Assembly: GCA_910592205.1 (NCBI GenBank)
Contig: CAJVPJ010000321.1
Location: 1-28,811 of the forward strand
Length of the DNA: 28,811 nt
Origin: Paraglomus occultum
Lineage: Eukaryota; Glomeromycota; Glomeromycetes; Paraglomerales; Paraglomeraceae
Direction: 5' to 3'
A program made the translations under genes and the position numbers. The stretch's first letter is position 1. Every line of letters starts with the position of its first letter. A model generated the notes under the pieces. That model ran no database searches, was not told the DNA's origin, and saw nothing but the letters and a program-made list of their open reading frames with translations. Positions 1 to 9,571 of the stretch are shown piece by piece.

Positions 1-75
1 AATTGGGTCTGGCAATTTTGGTTCGTTATATCCAGGGTTCGGTATAAATAGGTTCGGTATAAACAGTGTCAACTG
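1..75. mobile_element. Right end of a pogo/mariner-type MITE, cut by the window start
   Basis: The first 75 bases carry GGTTCGGTATAAA twice in tandem (from about 37 and 51) and end with AACTG followed by TA. This layout, with short GGTTC-type direct repeats running into a CAGT...ACTG end next to a TA dinucleotide, resembles the right end of the complete element at 6203-6397. The left end is outside the window, so the terminal inverted repeat cannot be verified. This is inference from layout only. Confidence 0.35.
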
Positions 76-77
76 TA

Positions 78-1091
78 TTAGTATGTCAAGATCGCAAAAT
101 AACGTTTGATTTGCGCTATCCAAAATTTGGCCGAGTCTGAGCAAAGATTAGATAGTTATGATAATAAGTAAGATTAGCAGCAGCTTTGGTAAAAGGCTCT
201 ATAACTAAATTCTTTTCTAACTTTTTAGCTCTTAGTTATAATAAGAATTATATTATAGGACATACAAAAGTAGTAGCTTTAGGCAAAGACTCTGGAATTA
301 AGTCATTTGATAAAATAATAGCATGTTTAAACCGGATACACTAATACTAATACTAATAAATGACTCTGCCAACATTTTTAAAAAATAAAATTTAGCATTA
401 AATATTATAAACCATAAGTAAATACAATAATGGGTAGATCTAAAAATATAAATAAAGCAAGCTCAGGGAATCTGTCTCATGAAAATGCTTAACGTATAAC
501 GGTAATATTAATGGAATTTGGGCCATTCAAATGAATAAAATGACCACAATAAGTAAAAATACTCCGTTGTTTAATGGTACCGCGGATTAAATGTTATGCT
601 TCATGAGCCTCTAAACAGCTAATAAATTAAAGTCAAAAGTCGAATACCCTTTGTTCTACAAATTTTTGAAACACCTTTTCTCTCAATCTCAATCAAAAGC
701 ACCTTTACAATATTTACCCTAATACTAATGTTAATATTGACGGTTTATATTTCTTATGTCAATGTGCTCAGCCACCATTCACGTAATAGATGACGATGAT
801 ACGCGAGATTTACTCCCAAATTCTTTAAGGTGTCCTTTCATAAGAAAAAGATCCAAAAGTTACTGGCTATACATCATTTTAAACCTTATTGATTACCGAC
901 TCATGTTTAGAAAGTAGATAAATTTCTTACACGTTCATCGTCATTTTATTATACGTAAATTCTATTGAATTCAATTTCTATAGTAGAAGGTTGGGCGTTA
1001 TAAATCTAAAAACTTGTATAATTTATGAAACCACTCTCTAGCAAAGGCGCATTTAATGTCCACTATTGATGCCGAATTTTTATGTGATTTT
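78..1091. other. Gene-free AT-rich spacer
   Basis: I see no supportable gene. All frames are closed by frequent TAA and TAG codons. The stretch is AT-rich with a few short duplications, such as ACTAATACTAATACTAATAA near 341-360. It lies directly 3' of the RPA190-like exons and may contain their downstream region. Confidence 0.5.
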
Positions 1092-1900
1092 TTATGATAA
1101 GGTTTGCATAACATTAAAACATCCAGTTCCATTTTCCGTCACTTTGCCCACTACTAGTCTAGCAGAGGGTGTCCGTAAAGGTCACGATATCCATGAATAA
1201 CAGCTTGGGTCAAGAAGTAACATGTTCTCTCGAAACTCATTTGCAGCAATGGTGAAGTGTTGGATTCCATTCCAGTACGACTATGGGAATTGAAGCCGCC
1301 TTCGTGAGTCTTTGTAAAGAAGATTGTACTAGGGAGTCAGTTTTCAAGTAAATCAAAATAAACCGAAATTTTTAGAAAAACCACTACCATATAGTCAGCT
1401 ACCAAAGTCAAATGGCGTGCATCGACGGCTATACCATACATTTGAAATACACTAGATATTTCTTTTATGATAACAGCTCTTGCAGCTTCAACGCCATAAA
1501 ATCTCAAAACTGCTGCGATATCATTCGTATAAATGTTGTTTATTTCGACAATTGACTTTTCATCTCGCACTATACCAGGTATATTAACACCATCCGTTAT
1601 AAAGTATTCCTATATGCCGGTGATCAAACGGAAATTAGATCATTCAAATGATGCTAAAAAACAGAAGAAACAAAAGAAATAATCTTACGCCATCCGTCAT
1701 TTTCTGTGCTGGATAGCACTTGCTAATTCCGGGAACCTCACGAAGCACGACACCCCGACACACTTTCTCGACAACTTCAAGCATCAATATCTTTGCTGTA
1801 CCACTTGGAATCTGTAAAAGCATATTTCGTAAAAACTTTGAATATATAATTCCCAGTAATGAGTCAACTTAATTTTTTTCGTTACCTGGACGGCGTGTCA
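1092..1900 (-). pseudogene. RNA polymerase I largest subunit (RPA190/POLR1A), C-terminal fragment, damaged
   Basis: RPA190 is the catalytic largest subunit of nucleolar RNA polymerase I. Four minus-strand exons can be joined in phase: 1900-1886, 1811-1689, 1609-1388 and 1309-1092. The introns are 1885-1812, 1688-1610 and 1387-1310 (74-79 bp), with GT..AG ends. The exons encode the family's closing block: KILMLEVVEKVC, VVLREVPGISKCY, ITDGVNIPG, NIYTNDIAAVLRFYGVEAAR, AVDARHLTLVADYM, TPSARLVVGKV and a final TAA at 1094-1092. Only about the last 190 of the usual roughly 1,650 residues are present, because an intact plus-strand gene begins at 3462. Two lesions are visible: an in-frame TGA at 1900-1898 where the family tends to have Trp, and the loss of one base (net) near 1168-1195, just before the TPSARLVVGKV block. 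I therefore call it a 5'-truncated copy. A sequencing indel could explain the frameshift but not the truncation. Confidence 0.8.
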
Positions 1901-2269
1901 CAAGCTGAGTTTCGTATCTTCTGAATTAATTAACGTCGTTTTTGTACTTACGCGTCGGAGTGAGTATAATCTAGCAAACTCATTCACAAGTGTTGGTGTA
2001 CGTGTTTCATTACGTCCAAGACATGGCATCATTATCATCACCTCAACACCATTACGTTTGCAAATAGCGTAATAGACTTTGTCCATTGGACTTGACTTTA
2101 TGTCGATAATTTGCCAGCAAGGAATCCATTCAAGTCTGTGTTCGTTATCATATATACTTTCTAAAGAGGCTTGAACCAAGCTGTTGATTGCTAGATTATG
2201 TGTACCCTTGACCCCAGGAATTAACGACATGGTTTGAATAAAATTTTCCAGTGAGAGGAGCATATTCAA
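1898..2269 (-). CDS. Unrecognised ORF in frame with the RPA190 fragment
   Basis: This is a 123-codon open frame starting at ATG 2269-2267. It contains segments such as EWIPCWQIIDIKSSPMDKVY and GVEVMIMMPCLGRNE, which look like a soluble alpha/beta protein, but I do not recognise the family. It ends at the TGA (1900-1898) that sits in the same frame as the first recognisable RPA190 exon, so it is either the upstream part of that exon or a foreign sequence fused to it. A consensus donor GTAAGT lies inside it near 1950, so its last residues may be intronic. It does not resemble the RPA190 region expected here. Coding status is uncertain. Confidence 0.35.
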   Translation of the reverse strand: MNMLLSLENFIQTMSLIPGVKGTHNLAINSLVQASLESIYDNEHRLEWIPCWQIIDIKSSPMDKVYYAICKRNGVEVMIMMPCLGRNETRTPTLVNEFARLYSLRRVSTKTTLINSEDTKLSL

Positions 2270-3461
2270 TCAATTTATTTGTTACATTGTACATTGCAAT
2301 CAGTTGTTAAATATTGCTATAAAAGTTTATTTATTCGACAGTTGTATGCACGCGCAATACAGTCACTCTTAAACTTGCTCAACTTCTTAGCTGCTAGCTT
2401 TGTGAATTAACGGGACGGCATCTAATTTTCTTTTGTGATATTCGTGATTAAACAGTTGAATTTCTCAAGTTCATACACTGCGTTACTCCAATCATGTATT
2501 ATATTGCGTAGACATAACAGACGAGTATGTGTAGTTTAACGAATATTTGTCGTCATGTTAACGATTATATATGGGTAATTGAAAAAGAAAATATTTAGCG
2601 ATAGATAGGACAAACGAAAAGAAGAATACACTTGATCAAGAGTCTGTAAAATTGTGTGTTCAATCTAAGCAGGAAGTCATCAATTATCTTACGCATTACA
2701 ATTAAAAATCGGATTGTAAGCCATTCTCCTATTTTCGTCATTGAACACCAAAGTATCCAAGTTGACAATAAAACAACTAAATGCCTATCAATCTGTGGCT
2801 TAGCGCATAATTATGCTTTTTTCGTTATATGAGTTTATTGACAAACTGATAGTTCATTTCAATCACTGCCCGTATTTGTACGATCATAAGTTCTTGACAG
2901 AACAGAAATAACAAATAACAGCATTCTTGTGTTTCGCACAATTTACGTTCCAATATTTAATACTCATGTTGATCCCGAAATTGTTGACACGTCAGTTCAT
3001 CATTTATGACGAAACTTGCTTCCTAACTTACAATTATATATGCAGAAACGATATCCACACTCATGATTGTTATAAATGCCCGCGTTAAAATCTCTGCGCC
3101 TTTTTTGCAATGTTGGCACGTAAACATTACATTTTTCTGTTTCAGTACGATTTGCGGGTCGAATACGTTCTCAAAATTTGGCTCGCCGACAAAGCCGTCG
3201 TATAATTAATAGAGCTATGGTGTGCGTTGAGAGACTGTAAGAATAAGAGAAACAGAGTAGAAGTTAATTCCAAAGTCGTTGGATGGTTATTAGCCAATGG
3301 GAATAAAGATATCCTTCCGCATGCAAGATTGTTGTGCAATGACGTCAGATGGCGTGACCATATTGCTGTACTTTGATTTACAAGCGCAGCGCGTGTCGCG
3401 TTAGTCTTTAATTCCTACACTAAAGTTCCTCGCTCGCAATATACTCACAATTTCAGCAAAT
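2270..3461. promoter_or_regulatory. Spacer, including the presumed promoter of the Sel1 gene
   Basis: There is no convincing gene. A 65-codon minus-strand frame at 3142-3339 has no recognisable features and I do not call it. The last 120 bases before the ATG at 3462 are less AT-rich and contain GACGTCA (a CRE/ATF-like site) near 3341 and a GCGCAGCGCG tract near 3384. This is compatible with a fungal promoter, but no site is proven. Confidence 0.3.
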
Positions 3462-4850
3462 ATGCCTTTTTCCATCTTAAACGATCTCTTTGGTTGGTTC
3501 TATAATAATGAACCTCAAATAGACGATAGACGGACGACAGCTGAAGCGCAATTTAGTCTCGGTTGCCTTTACTTAAACGGAATTGGAGTAGACAAGGACG
3601 TACAGAAAGCGGTTGAATGGTATCAAAGAGCAGCTAGACAAGGTCATGCTGATGCGCAAAACAATCTTGCCACGTTCTATGCAAATGGAATAGGAGTAGA
3701 GAAGGATGGGAAAAAAGCGGTTGAATGGTATCGACTAGCAGCTGAACAAGGCCACGTTCAGGCAAAGTATGGTCTTGGTCAGTGTTATAAAAGTGGAGTT
3801 GGAGTAGAGAAAGATGAGAAAAAAGCGGTTGAATGGTATCGACAAGCAGCTGAACAAGGGTTTGCAAAAGCACAAAATGATCTTGGTTTGTGCTATCAGT
3901 ATGGCATTGGAGTAGACAAGGACGCACGCAAGGCGGTTGAATGGTATCAAAAGGCAACTGAACAAGGTGATACTGATGCGCAATGTAATCTTGGTAAGTG
4001 TTATCAGGATGGAACTGGAATAGACAAAGATGAACGGAAGGCGTTTGAATTGTATCAACTATTAGCTAAACAAGGTGATGCTGCTGGGCAAAACAGCCTT
4101 GGTGTGTGTTATCAGAACGGAATTGGAATAGAAAAGGATGAGCGAAGGGCAATCGAATGGTATCGAAAAGCAGCTGAGAAAGGGTATGCTGGGCCACAGT
4201 TTAATCTCGGTTGTTGTTATCAGCATGGAACTGGAGTAGAAAAAGATGAGCAAAAGGCAGTTGAATGGTACCAAAAAGCTGCTGAACAAGGTTGTGCTAT
4301 AGCACAAAATAGTCTTGGTTACTGTTATGCCGATGGGATTGGAGTAAAAATGGATGCACAGAAGGCTGTTGAATGGTATGAAAAGGCAGCTAAACAAGGT
4401 TATATTGACTCACAACATAATCTTGGTAATTGTTATGACACTGGTACCGGAGTAGGACTAGATGAACAAAAGGCTGCTGAATGGTATCAAAAGGCTGCTG
4501 AACAAGGACATGCTAAAGCACAGCATAATCTTGGTTTCTGTTATCAGTTTGGAACTGGAGTAAAAGTGGATGGACGAAAGGCATTTGAATGGTATCAAAA
4601 GGCAGCTGAACAAGGACATGTTGATGCACAGTCCAATCTTGCTTGGTGTTATTTGAGTGGAACTGGTGTGGAAGAAAATAAACAAAAAGCAGTCGAATGG
4701 TATCAAAGAGCAGCTGAACAAGGTCTTACTAATGCACAGTTTAATCTGAGTCAGTGTTATAAGAATGGAGTTGGAGTAGAAAAGGATGAACAAAAGGCTG
4801 CTGAATGGTATCAAAGAGCAGTTGCACAAGGATTTGTATTGAGAGAGTAG
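3462..4850 (+). CDS. Sel1-like repeat protein, 12 tandem repeats
   Basis: An intronless 462-residue protein. After a 26-residue leader (MPFSILNDLFGWFY...) it consists of 12 uninterrupted 36-residue Sel1-like (SLR) units, residues 27-458, closed by VLRE. Each unit follows the pattern AQxNLGxCYxxGxGVxKDxxKAxEWYxKAAEQG, the two-helix TPR-related fold. SLR arrays are solenoid scaffolds for protein-protein contacts; in fungi and animals they appear in ER-associated degradation (Hrd3/Sel1L), chitin synthase activation (Skt5/Chs4) and kinase-linked signalling. No signal peptide, membrane segment or kinase domain is visible, so the protein is probably cytosolic. Large SLR families are typical of Glomeromycotina. 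The open frame has no disruptions and the repeats have diverged at the third codon position, so the gene looks functional. Its partner is unknown. Confidence 0.93.
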   Translation: MPFSILNDLFGWFYNNEPQIDDRRTTAEAQFSLGCLYLNGIGVDKDVQKAVEWYQRAARQGHADAQNNLATFYANGIGVEKDGKKAVEWYRLAAEQGHVQAKYGLGQCYKSGVGVEKDEKKAVEWYRQAAEQGFAKAQNDLGLCYQYGIGVDKDARKAVEWYQKATEQGDTDAQCNLGKCYQDGTGIDKDERKAFELYQLLAKQGDAAGQNSLGVCYQNGIGIEKDERRAIEWYRKAAEKGYAGPQFNLGCCYQHGTGVEKDEQKAVEWYQKAAEQGCAIAQNSLGYCYADGIGVKMDAQKAVEWYEKAAKQGYIDSQHNLGNCYDTGTGVGLDEQKAAEWYQKAAEQGHAKAQHNLGFCYQFGTGVKVDGRKAFEWYQKAAEQGHVDAQSNLAWCYLSGTGVEENKQKAVEWYQRAAEQGLTNAQFNLSQCYKNGVGVEKDEQKAAEWYQRAVAQGFVLRE

Positions 4851-5489
4851 ACAGATGTTATAGTTATTGAATTGAACAGAACAGCTTTATAATTGCATTT
4901 GCATTTGTTAATTAACAAGCTATATAAATCAAAATTATTGCAAATTTGCTCTAGTTTTTTTTTTTGCAGAAATTACATTTTTCTACAGGTTCAGTAGCAT
5001 TGTGCAGTAGTAGTAGGAGGCCTTCAGTCTTATGAATATCATAACTGTTTCTTTTATTATTATGTAAACTGGTCTCTATCTCAGATTTGACAGTGTGCTT
5101 TCTGTTGGGCCACATTTTTAAAATAAATAAATAGTAAATTTATCAAATATTGTCCAATATTTTTATTTTGTGCATGTTCATTCAAATATATCAATTTGTC
5201 TCTGGTGTGACTTTCCATATACTAATACAGTATATATATTTTCCATAATATTTCATGTTTCCCAATTTTTTGTTCTCACTTCCATTTTAGGCAGGAACAG
5301 AAAATGAAATAATTTCCCCTGTAACTAACTCTAGATGCATAGACAACTGCAGCAGACTACTAATCACATTCCAAGAGTGAAAGAAAATGACAACAAGCCT
5401 CTGCATATTTTTAATAAGTCATATCATATATTAATAACCAATTGCGATAATCTTCGTTTAACATTCATATTAATATAGATATCTCTGCA
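4851..5489. other. AT-rich intergenic spacer between convergent genes
   Basis: Non-coding. It separates the plus-strand Sel1 gene from the minus-strand small gene ending at 5490, so it should hold both 3' ends. An AATAAATAAATA tract near 5121-5133 could serve as a polyadenylation signal. I see nothing else. Confidence 0.5.
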
Positions 5490-5906
5490 CTATTCGACAA
5501 AAAATCTAGTGTCAACAAACTCTTGACACATACTACCCAAATTCCTTAATATTACATCTCTGCTATCTGTGTTTAATAAAAAACTCGAAACTCCTCTTCT
5601 ATCCTTGCGTTTGAAAATAAATTGTTTAGTTAACGCATCACTCCTGATGCATGCTCTCCATCGAGCAGGATTTCTGCTCACTGACAAAAGGCGCTTGCAT
5701 TTTGCGTTTCTAGATGTTTAGTATGAATAAAGAGTAAAGCTTAAAACTTTAGCAAGAGTAGATCTTGAAGATCCAAGTAGCTTTTTTGCACGTGTCCGCC
5801 ACTTTTCTTTTTCAGATCGCGGTAACGATTTGTCACGTGGTACTATTCGTTTCTGTTCCATGTGGCGATTTATATGATCATCTTGATATTGTTGTGGTAG
5901 TGACAT
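5490..5906 (-). CDS. Small two-exon gene, unknown function (about 120 residues)
   Basis: Exon 1 (5906-5748) starts at ATG and encodes a charged N-terminus (MSLPQQYQDDHINRH...) followed by SEKEKWRTRAKKLLGSSR. Exon 2 (5693-5490) encodes NPARWRACIRSDALTKQ, FKRKDRRGVSSFLL, DVILRNLG and CQEFVDTRFFVE, then TAG. A 54-bp intron, 5747-5694, joins them in phase. It has a weak donor (GTTTTA), a good branch-point-like TACTAAAC and an acceptor GCAAG. The other AG, a few bases upstream of this one, would break the frame. The product is basic and soluble, with no signal peptide. I do not recognise the family. The gene structure is inferred from phase and splice signals only; two adjacent unrelated ORFs remain possible. 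Confidence 0.5.
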
Positions 5907-6202
5907 TTTCGGGGGGGGGGAGATGACTCGGACAGTTCTTATTCTTAATAGTACTGGACGTGTAGGAATTATTGGTTCGTTCGCATACGTAAAACACTTG
6001 CAAATTTACCAAAGTCTTTTCAATCACATTGGCCTCTTCTGTTACTTGAACAGTTCTTTTATTGACTTCAAAAATATCGATTCTCAAAATATAACAGCAG
6101 ACTTTTTATGCACGCAGCAATTAACGCGACGCAGATCGTCATCTACACTTCACATCCATGGCCGTCAGCGTGATCGCGTATCCCTTTGAAATAATGCATA
6201 TA
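5907..6202. other. Spacer with a poly-G tract
   Basis: There is no supportable gene. It starts with a run of 10 G at about 5911-5920, immediately upstream of the small minus-strand gene. An 88-codon plus-strand frame here is low-complexity and lacks any domain. Confidence 0.4.
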
Positions 6203-6397
6203 CAGTCGCACCTCTATTTAAGAACCAAGTTGGGACCATAGTGATTTTTGAAAAAAATGTTCTTATGAAGAGGTGTTCTTTTATAAAGGTTTTTTTTTAT
6301 AAGTTTAATAATAATTGGGTCTTTGATGCAATGTTCTTGTGAAGAGGTTTTTATATGACGTTCTCTTATAGAGGGCTCTTTTATGGAGGTGCGACTG
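6203..6397. mobile_element. Complete TA-flanked MITE (Tc1/mariner-pogo type), 195 bp
   Basis: The ends are perfect 12-bp inverted repeats: CAGTCGCACCTC at 6203-6214 and GAGGTGCGACTG at 6386-6397. Similarity continues imperfectly to about 24 bp. Both ends abut TA (6201-6202 and 6398-6399), the target duplication made by Tc1/mariner/pogo transposases. Inside, GTTCTTRTGAAGAGGT occurs twice, near 6259 and 6333. There is no transposase ORF, so the element is non-autonomous. A 72-codon minus-strand frame inside it is not a gene. Confidence 0.85.
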
Positions 6398-6833
6398 TAT
6401 GAGTACCAATTCTTTACATCTATAAATTTCATCTGTTAGAATCTAGATTTTATTTAAACTCACCAAACAATTAGCCAAAAAAGGTCATTCCCGAACCAGA
6501 AGAGACGTTTAACATATGCATGCTTTTGCCAACGTTATGAAAGTCGAATTCCGTAAATCAGACTTTGTTCCCATTGTCATCTGTACCTCATTTTGCTTCC
6601 CTATTATAGGCACCATATTGTATCTTGTGTGGAATCGTCATACCCTAATCTTTTGGCTCGCGCGCTCTCTCGTCATATACGCGTCTTTTTCCAGCAAACG
6701 CGAAATCTCGTAGTGTAACTCTAGTCGTTCGCGGTAATTTGAAGTACATTTGATTAGGTATTGAATACGGTTGGACCAGATGGACTGAGGTACGTTCTGT
6801 TATATCCGCAGGATAATCGCATAGCAATACTAC
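6398..6833. other. Spacer, no gene called
   Basis: Short frames on both strands (65 and 60 codons) overlap each other and show no recognisable features. I see nothing further. Confidence 0.35.
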
Positions 6834-7330
6834 TCATGCCAGGTTGAAATCGAAGCGGTCGAGAGATGCAAAGAGTTTATCGTAATCAACGATATTAGCC
6901 GCTCGTTTAGAAGAGAAAATCAAAGTGTCACATCTTGGAATTGTCAATCGAGAAGATGTCTCATATCGATCGTCCGAACTTGAGTATGTTAAATCCATCA
7001 GTAACTTTTCGGCAGCGTGGTCAATAATTCCCGAAACATCTTTGCTAATGTTTAACAAGTCTGGTCTACTGATTATCCGTCTTCGTCAATATCATATCTT
7101 CTGAACTGATTGTACAATGTCACAAGTATAGTCGATAGCCGTTGTAACATAAGAGGATTGGTCATTCCAGTTATTTATGAAATTGTTGGGAAGAGTAGCT
7201 TGCAGGTGCCAATACATTCTAACATCGTATTTGTGACATAGTCAGCTTTTTCGTTGAAGGGCTTGCGAAACTCGTTAGTCTCGGGATCCCTTGAACACTT
7301 ACTGTCTTCAGTCTTTTTTCTAATTCCGTA
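6834..7330 (-). pseudogene. Frameshifted gene remnant of unknown family
   Basis: Several minus-strand frames follow one another and read like successive parts of one protein broken by indels: KCSRDPETNEFRKPFNEKAD (about 7306-7247), then in another frame KYDVRMYWHLQATLPNNF and QSSYVTTAIDYTCDIVQSVQ (about 7238-7100), then YDIDEDG, and finally LLNISKDVSGIIDHAAEKLL to FASLDRFDFNLA, ending at 6834. At least three frame changes or stops lie between the pieces. The amino-acid composition is protein-like, but I cannot name the family. I consider it a decayed gene. Some joins could instead be unrecognised introns. Confidence 0.4.
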
Positions 7331-7572
7331 TTTCTTCTAAGCACCAGGCTGTGGGACGAGCGTTTCAATTGTTAGGTTTGTTGATATAGGTTTGGAATCA
7401 CATGATAACTGCCATTATAAAATATTGTATTATAATAAAACTACTCTCTTGTTGCGGTTATGAGTCATTCATTCTAAGCAAAGATTGAAAATGATAATTG
7501 TGACGCGACAAATTGTGTTACCAGAGCTATATAAAATCATTGAACGCGGTTTCTTGCTCACTGATCTGAAGC
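7331..7572. promoter_or_regulatory. Presumed 5' region of the RAD51D-like gene
   Basis: This lies between the divergent pseudogene at 6834-7330 and the RAD51D-like start at 7573. A 62-codon plus-strand frame starting at 7485 overlaps exon 1 in another frame and is rejected. No specific promoter element is recognised. Confidence 0.3.
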
Positions 7573-9571
7573 ATGTTCACTACGCAGTATTACGGTTCAC
7601 ACTACGCAGACATTATACAAAAATTACTGACATTAGGAATAAAGACAGGTTCGTCAAGCGCGCTGCCAGCTAGTGTGTAGCAATTCGCAATTAGCAAAAC
7701 ACCTAATACTTTATTCTCTACAAATAGAGAGAGATCTTCTATTTGCCAAAGACGAATTCATACTCTCGAAAACCGACATTTCTCCCGAAGTGAGCATTTA
7801 CGTCTTCCTTTAGCAATATTGCCAAATATCCTGCTTAATGCTAAGCGACAAAGCTAGGACTATTACGAATTTAAACGAGAAGTAATTGCTACGTGTAAAG
7901 TACCTGTAAAGAGAGGATCAAGTCTTATAGAAGAGCATCAAAGGAGTTTAACGTCAACCGGATGTATAGGGTAATGATAGTTTGGTGAACCGAATTGGGC
8001 ATTTATAGACATGGATTAAAACATGAGTTTTGTTGGCCCTTAGACTTGATAATATTCTCGAGGGAGGTTTACCTATAGGCGAAATTACAGATATATCTGG
8101 TGCAGCCGGAACCGGAAAAACTCAGGTGTCTATGCAAATTTTGTTATAAAAACTGTTCCTTTTCTACCGTAACTAATTCTTGTATTCACGTTTTGTTTTT
8201 TTTAATTTCGCACAACTCAGTTAGCACACTTTATATCACTAGCAACAATAACATCTTCCTTTTTTTCCACTGCTGACCCACCTTTTTCCACCTCTTGTAC
8301 CTTAACGCCAACTCTTTCCAGCGTCATCTATATCGACACAACATCATCATTCCACCCAACGCGTATACGTGACCTATATCTTCACAGTGACAAGTTTGCC
8401 GATTTACGTGATATTGGCGTGGGCGTTGACGTTGTTCTATCGAGATTGAAGATTCATAGGTGTTTTGACGTGTATGATGTTTTGGAGACTGTTGAGAGCA
8501 TTAGGAAGGAGTTGGAATTGAGAATTGGTGATGAGAAGCAAATAGTGGAGGTGGATGATGGAACGGAAGATGGTGTAGAAGATGGAGTGGAAGATGAGAA
8601 ACAAGTGAAGAATGAGAAATTAGCATGCGGTCAGGAAGGATTGTGGGATGAGAGGGAAGAAGAAACGAATGTTTTGGCCAAAAATAGTAAAGGGAACGGA
8701 AAGGAACATGGCGAAACAAAATATTTTTACGGTCAGTTGAAATTAATAGTGATAGATTCTGTATCGGCTGTGTTGTCTGGATTACTCCAAACGTCGCATT
8801 CGCAAGGTAACGATAATATTGATTTAAAAAAAGTTGTATTTTGTATTTTAGTTGGGACCTGTCTCGGTTCTAGACTGAGACAACAGAGTTCTGATTAACG
8901 AAACGCTTGCGTTACACGCATGCTATATTAATAGTTTTATGTAATAGTAAAATCTCGCATTTTTCTGATATACAGGATATTCGCTAATGATGACTTTAGC
9001 ACAAATGCTTCAGCACATGGCAAGAATGTATAATATTCTGATATTGGTACGTTTTTATTTACCAATTGGGTTTCAACACCTCGATCCGCTCTTTTCGTTT
9101 GCTCATATCGATATTCCACATTTACATCGCAATCAAGACAGTGACATCTTGTGTATCCTCCCAGACTGTGAAGACGCTTTCCGCTTTTCCAGCCGTCGAC
9201 ACCAAACCAGCTCTCGGCACTACATGGACTCATCTTCCATCGCTGCAGCTGTACCTTTCTCGATGTGCTGACGAGGAGAGAGTATACACTAATAGAGATG
9301 GAGAAGGAATAACCGTTCAACCGAGGGTATGCGAAGTTTTGAGAGCGCGAACTGGCGTTATGGGACTATGGTGTTTAGTTTACATGGTGAGTAATAGGGG
9401 AAGTGAACGAGTAGGTTTTGTATATATAGCATCCCGGTTGATATTATTATTTTTGCTCAGGGTGGTAATGAAATATTCGCACCAGAATTCACCGAAGATG
9501 AAGACGACGAAGACAAAGATGAAGATGATTATAATGAACTAGAGGCGGAGAATTTGATATTTACGATGTAA
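7573..9571 (+). CDS. RAD51D: RAD51D-like RecA-family recombinase paralogue, 8 exons
   Basis: RAD51 paralogues help load RAD51 on single-stranded DNA in homologous recombination. The exons are 7573-7648, 7728-7789, 7858-7970, 8044-8125, 8221-8806, 8976-9046, 9165-9386 and 9461-9571. All seven introns are GT..AG, the phases close exactly, and the total is 440 residues ending in TAA. The N-terminal helix-hairpin region (IIQKLLTLGIKT) and the linker (LTSTGCIGLDNILEGG) match RAD51D. Walker A is GAAGTGKT (103-110) and Walker B is LIVIDSV (D290). KPALGTTWTHLPSLQLYL corresponds to the family's ALGxxW block. The usual length is about 330. The excess comes from a Ser/Thr-rich insert after Walker A, a strongly acidic insert (about 215-283) just before Walker B, and an acidic tail (TEDEDDEDKDEDDYNELE). 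XRCC2 or a DMC1 relative is less likely. The start is the first ATG after an in-frame TGA at 7567. Confidence 0.88.

Noticed and set aside
3142-3339. 65-codon minus-strand frame upstream of the Sel1 gene
   Set aside because: It lies in the presumed promoter, has no recognisable features and no neighbouring exon in phase.
3634-4829. Four minus-strand open frames of 107-123 codons antisense to the Sel1 gene
   Set aside because: They arise because the 108-bp coding repeat keeps the same antisense frames open. Their sequence is just the repeat read backwards.
7485-7673. 62-codon plus-strand frame with a good-looking ATG
   Set aside because: It overlaps RAD51D-like exon 1 in another frame. Only the alternative frame from 7573 continues into the family sequence with correct phase.
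8937-9320. 127-codon minus-strand frame and a 94-codon plus-strand frame over RAD51D-like exons
   Set aside because: They cover several exons and introns in other frames. The spliced recombinase explains the sequence better.
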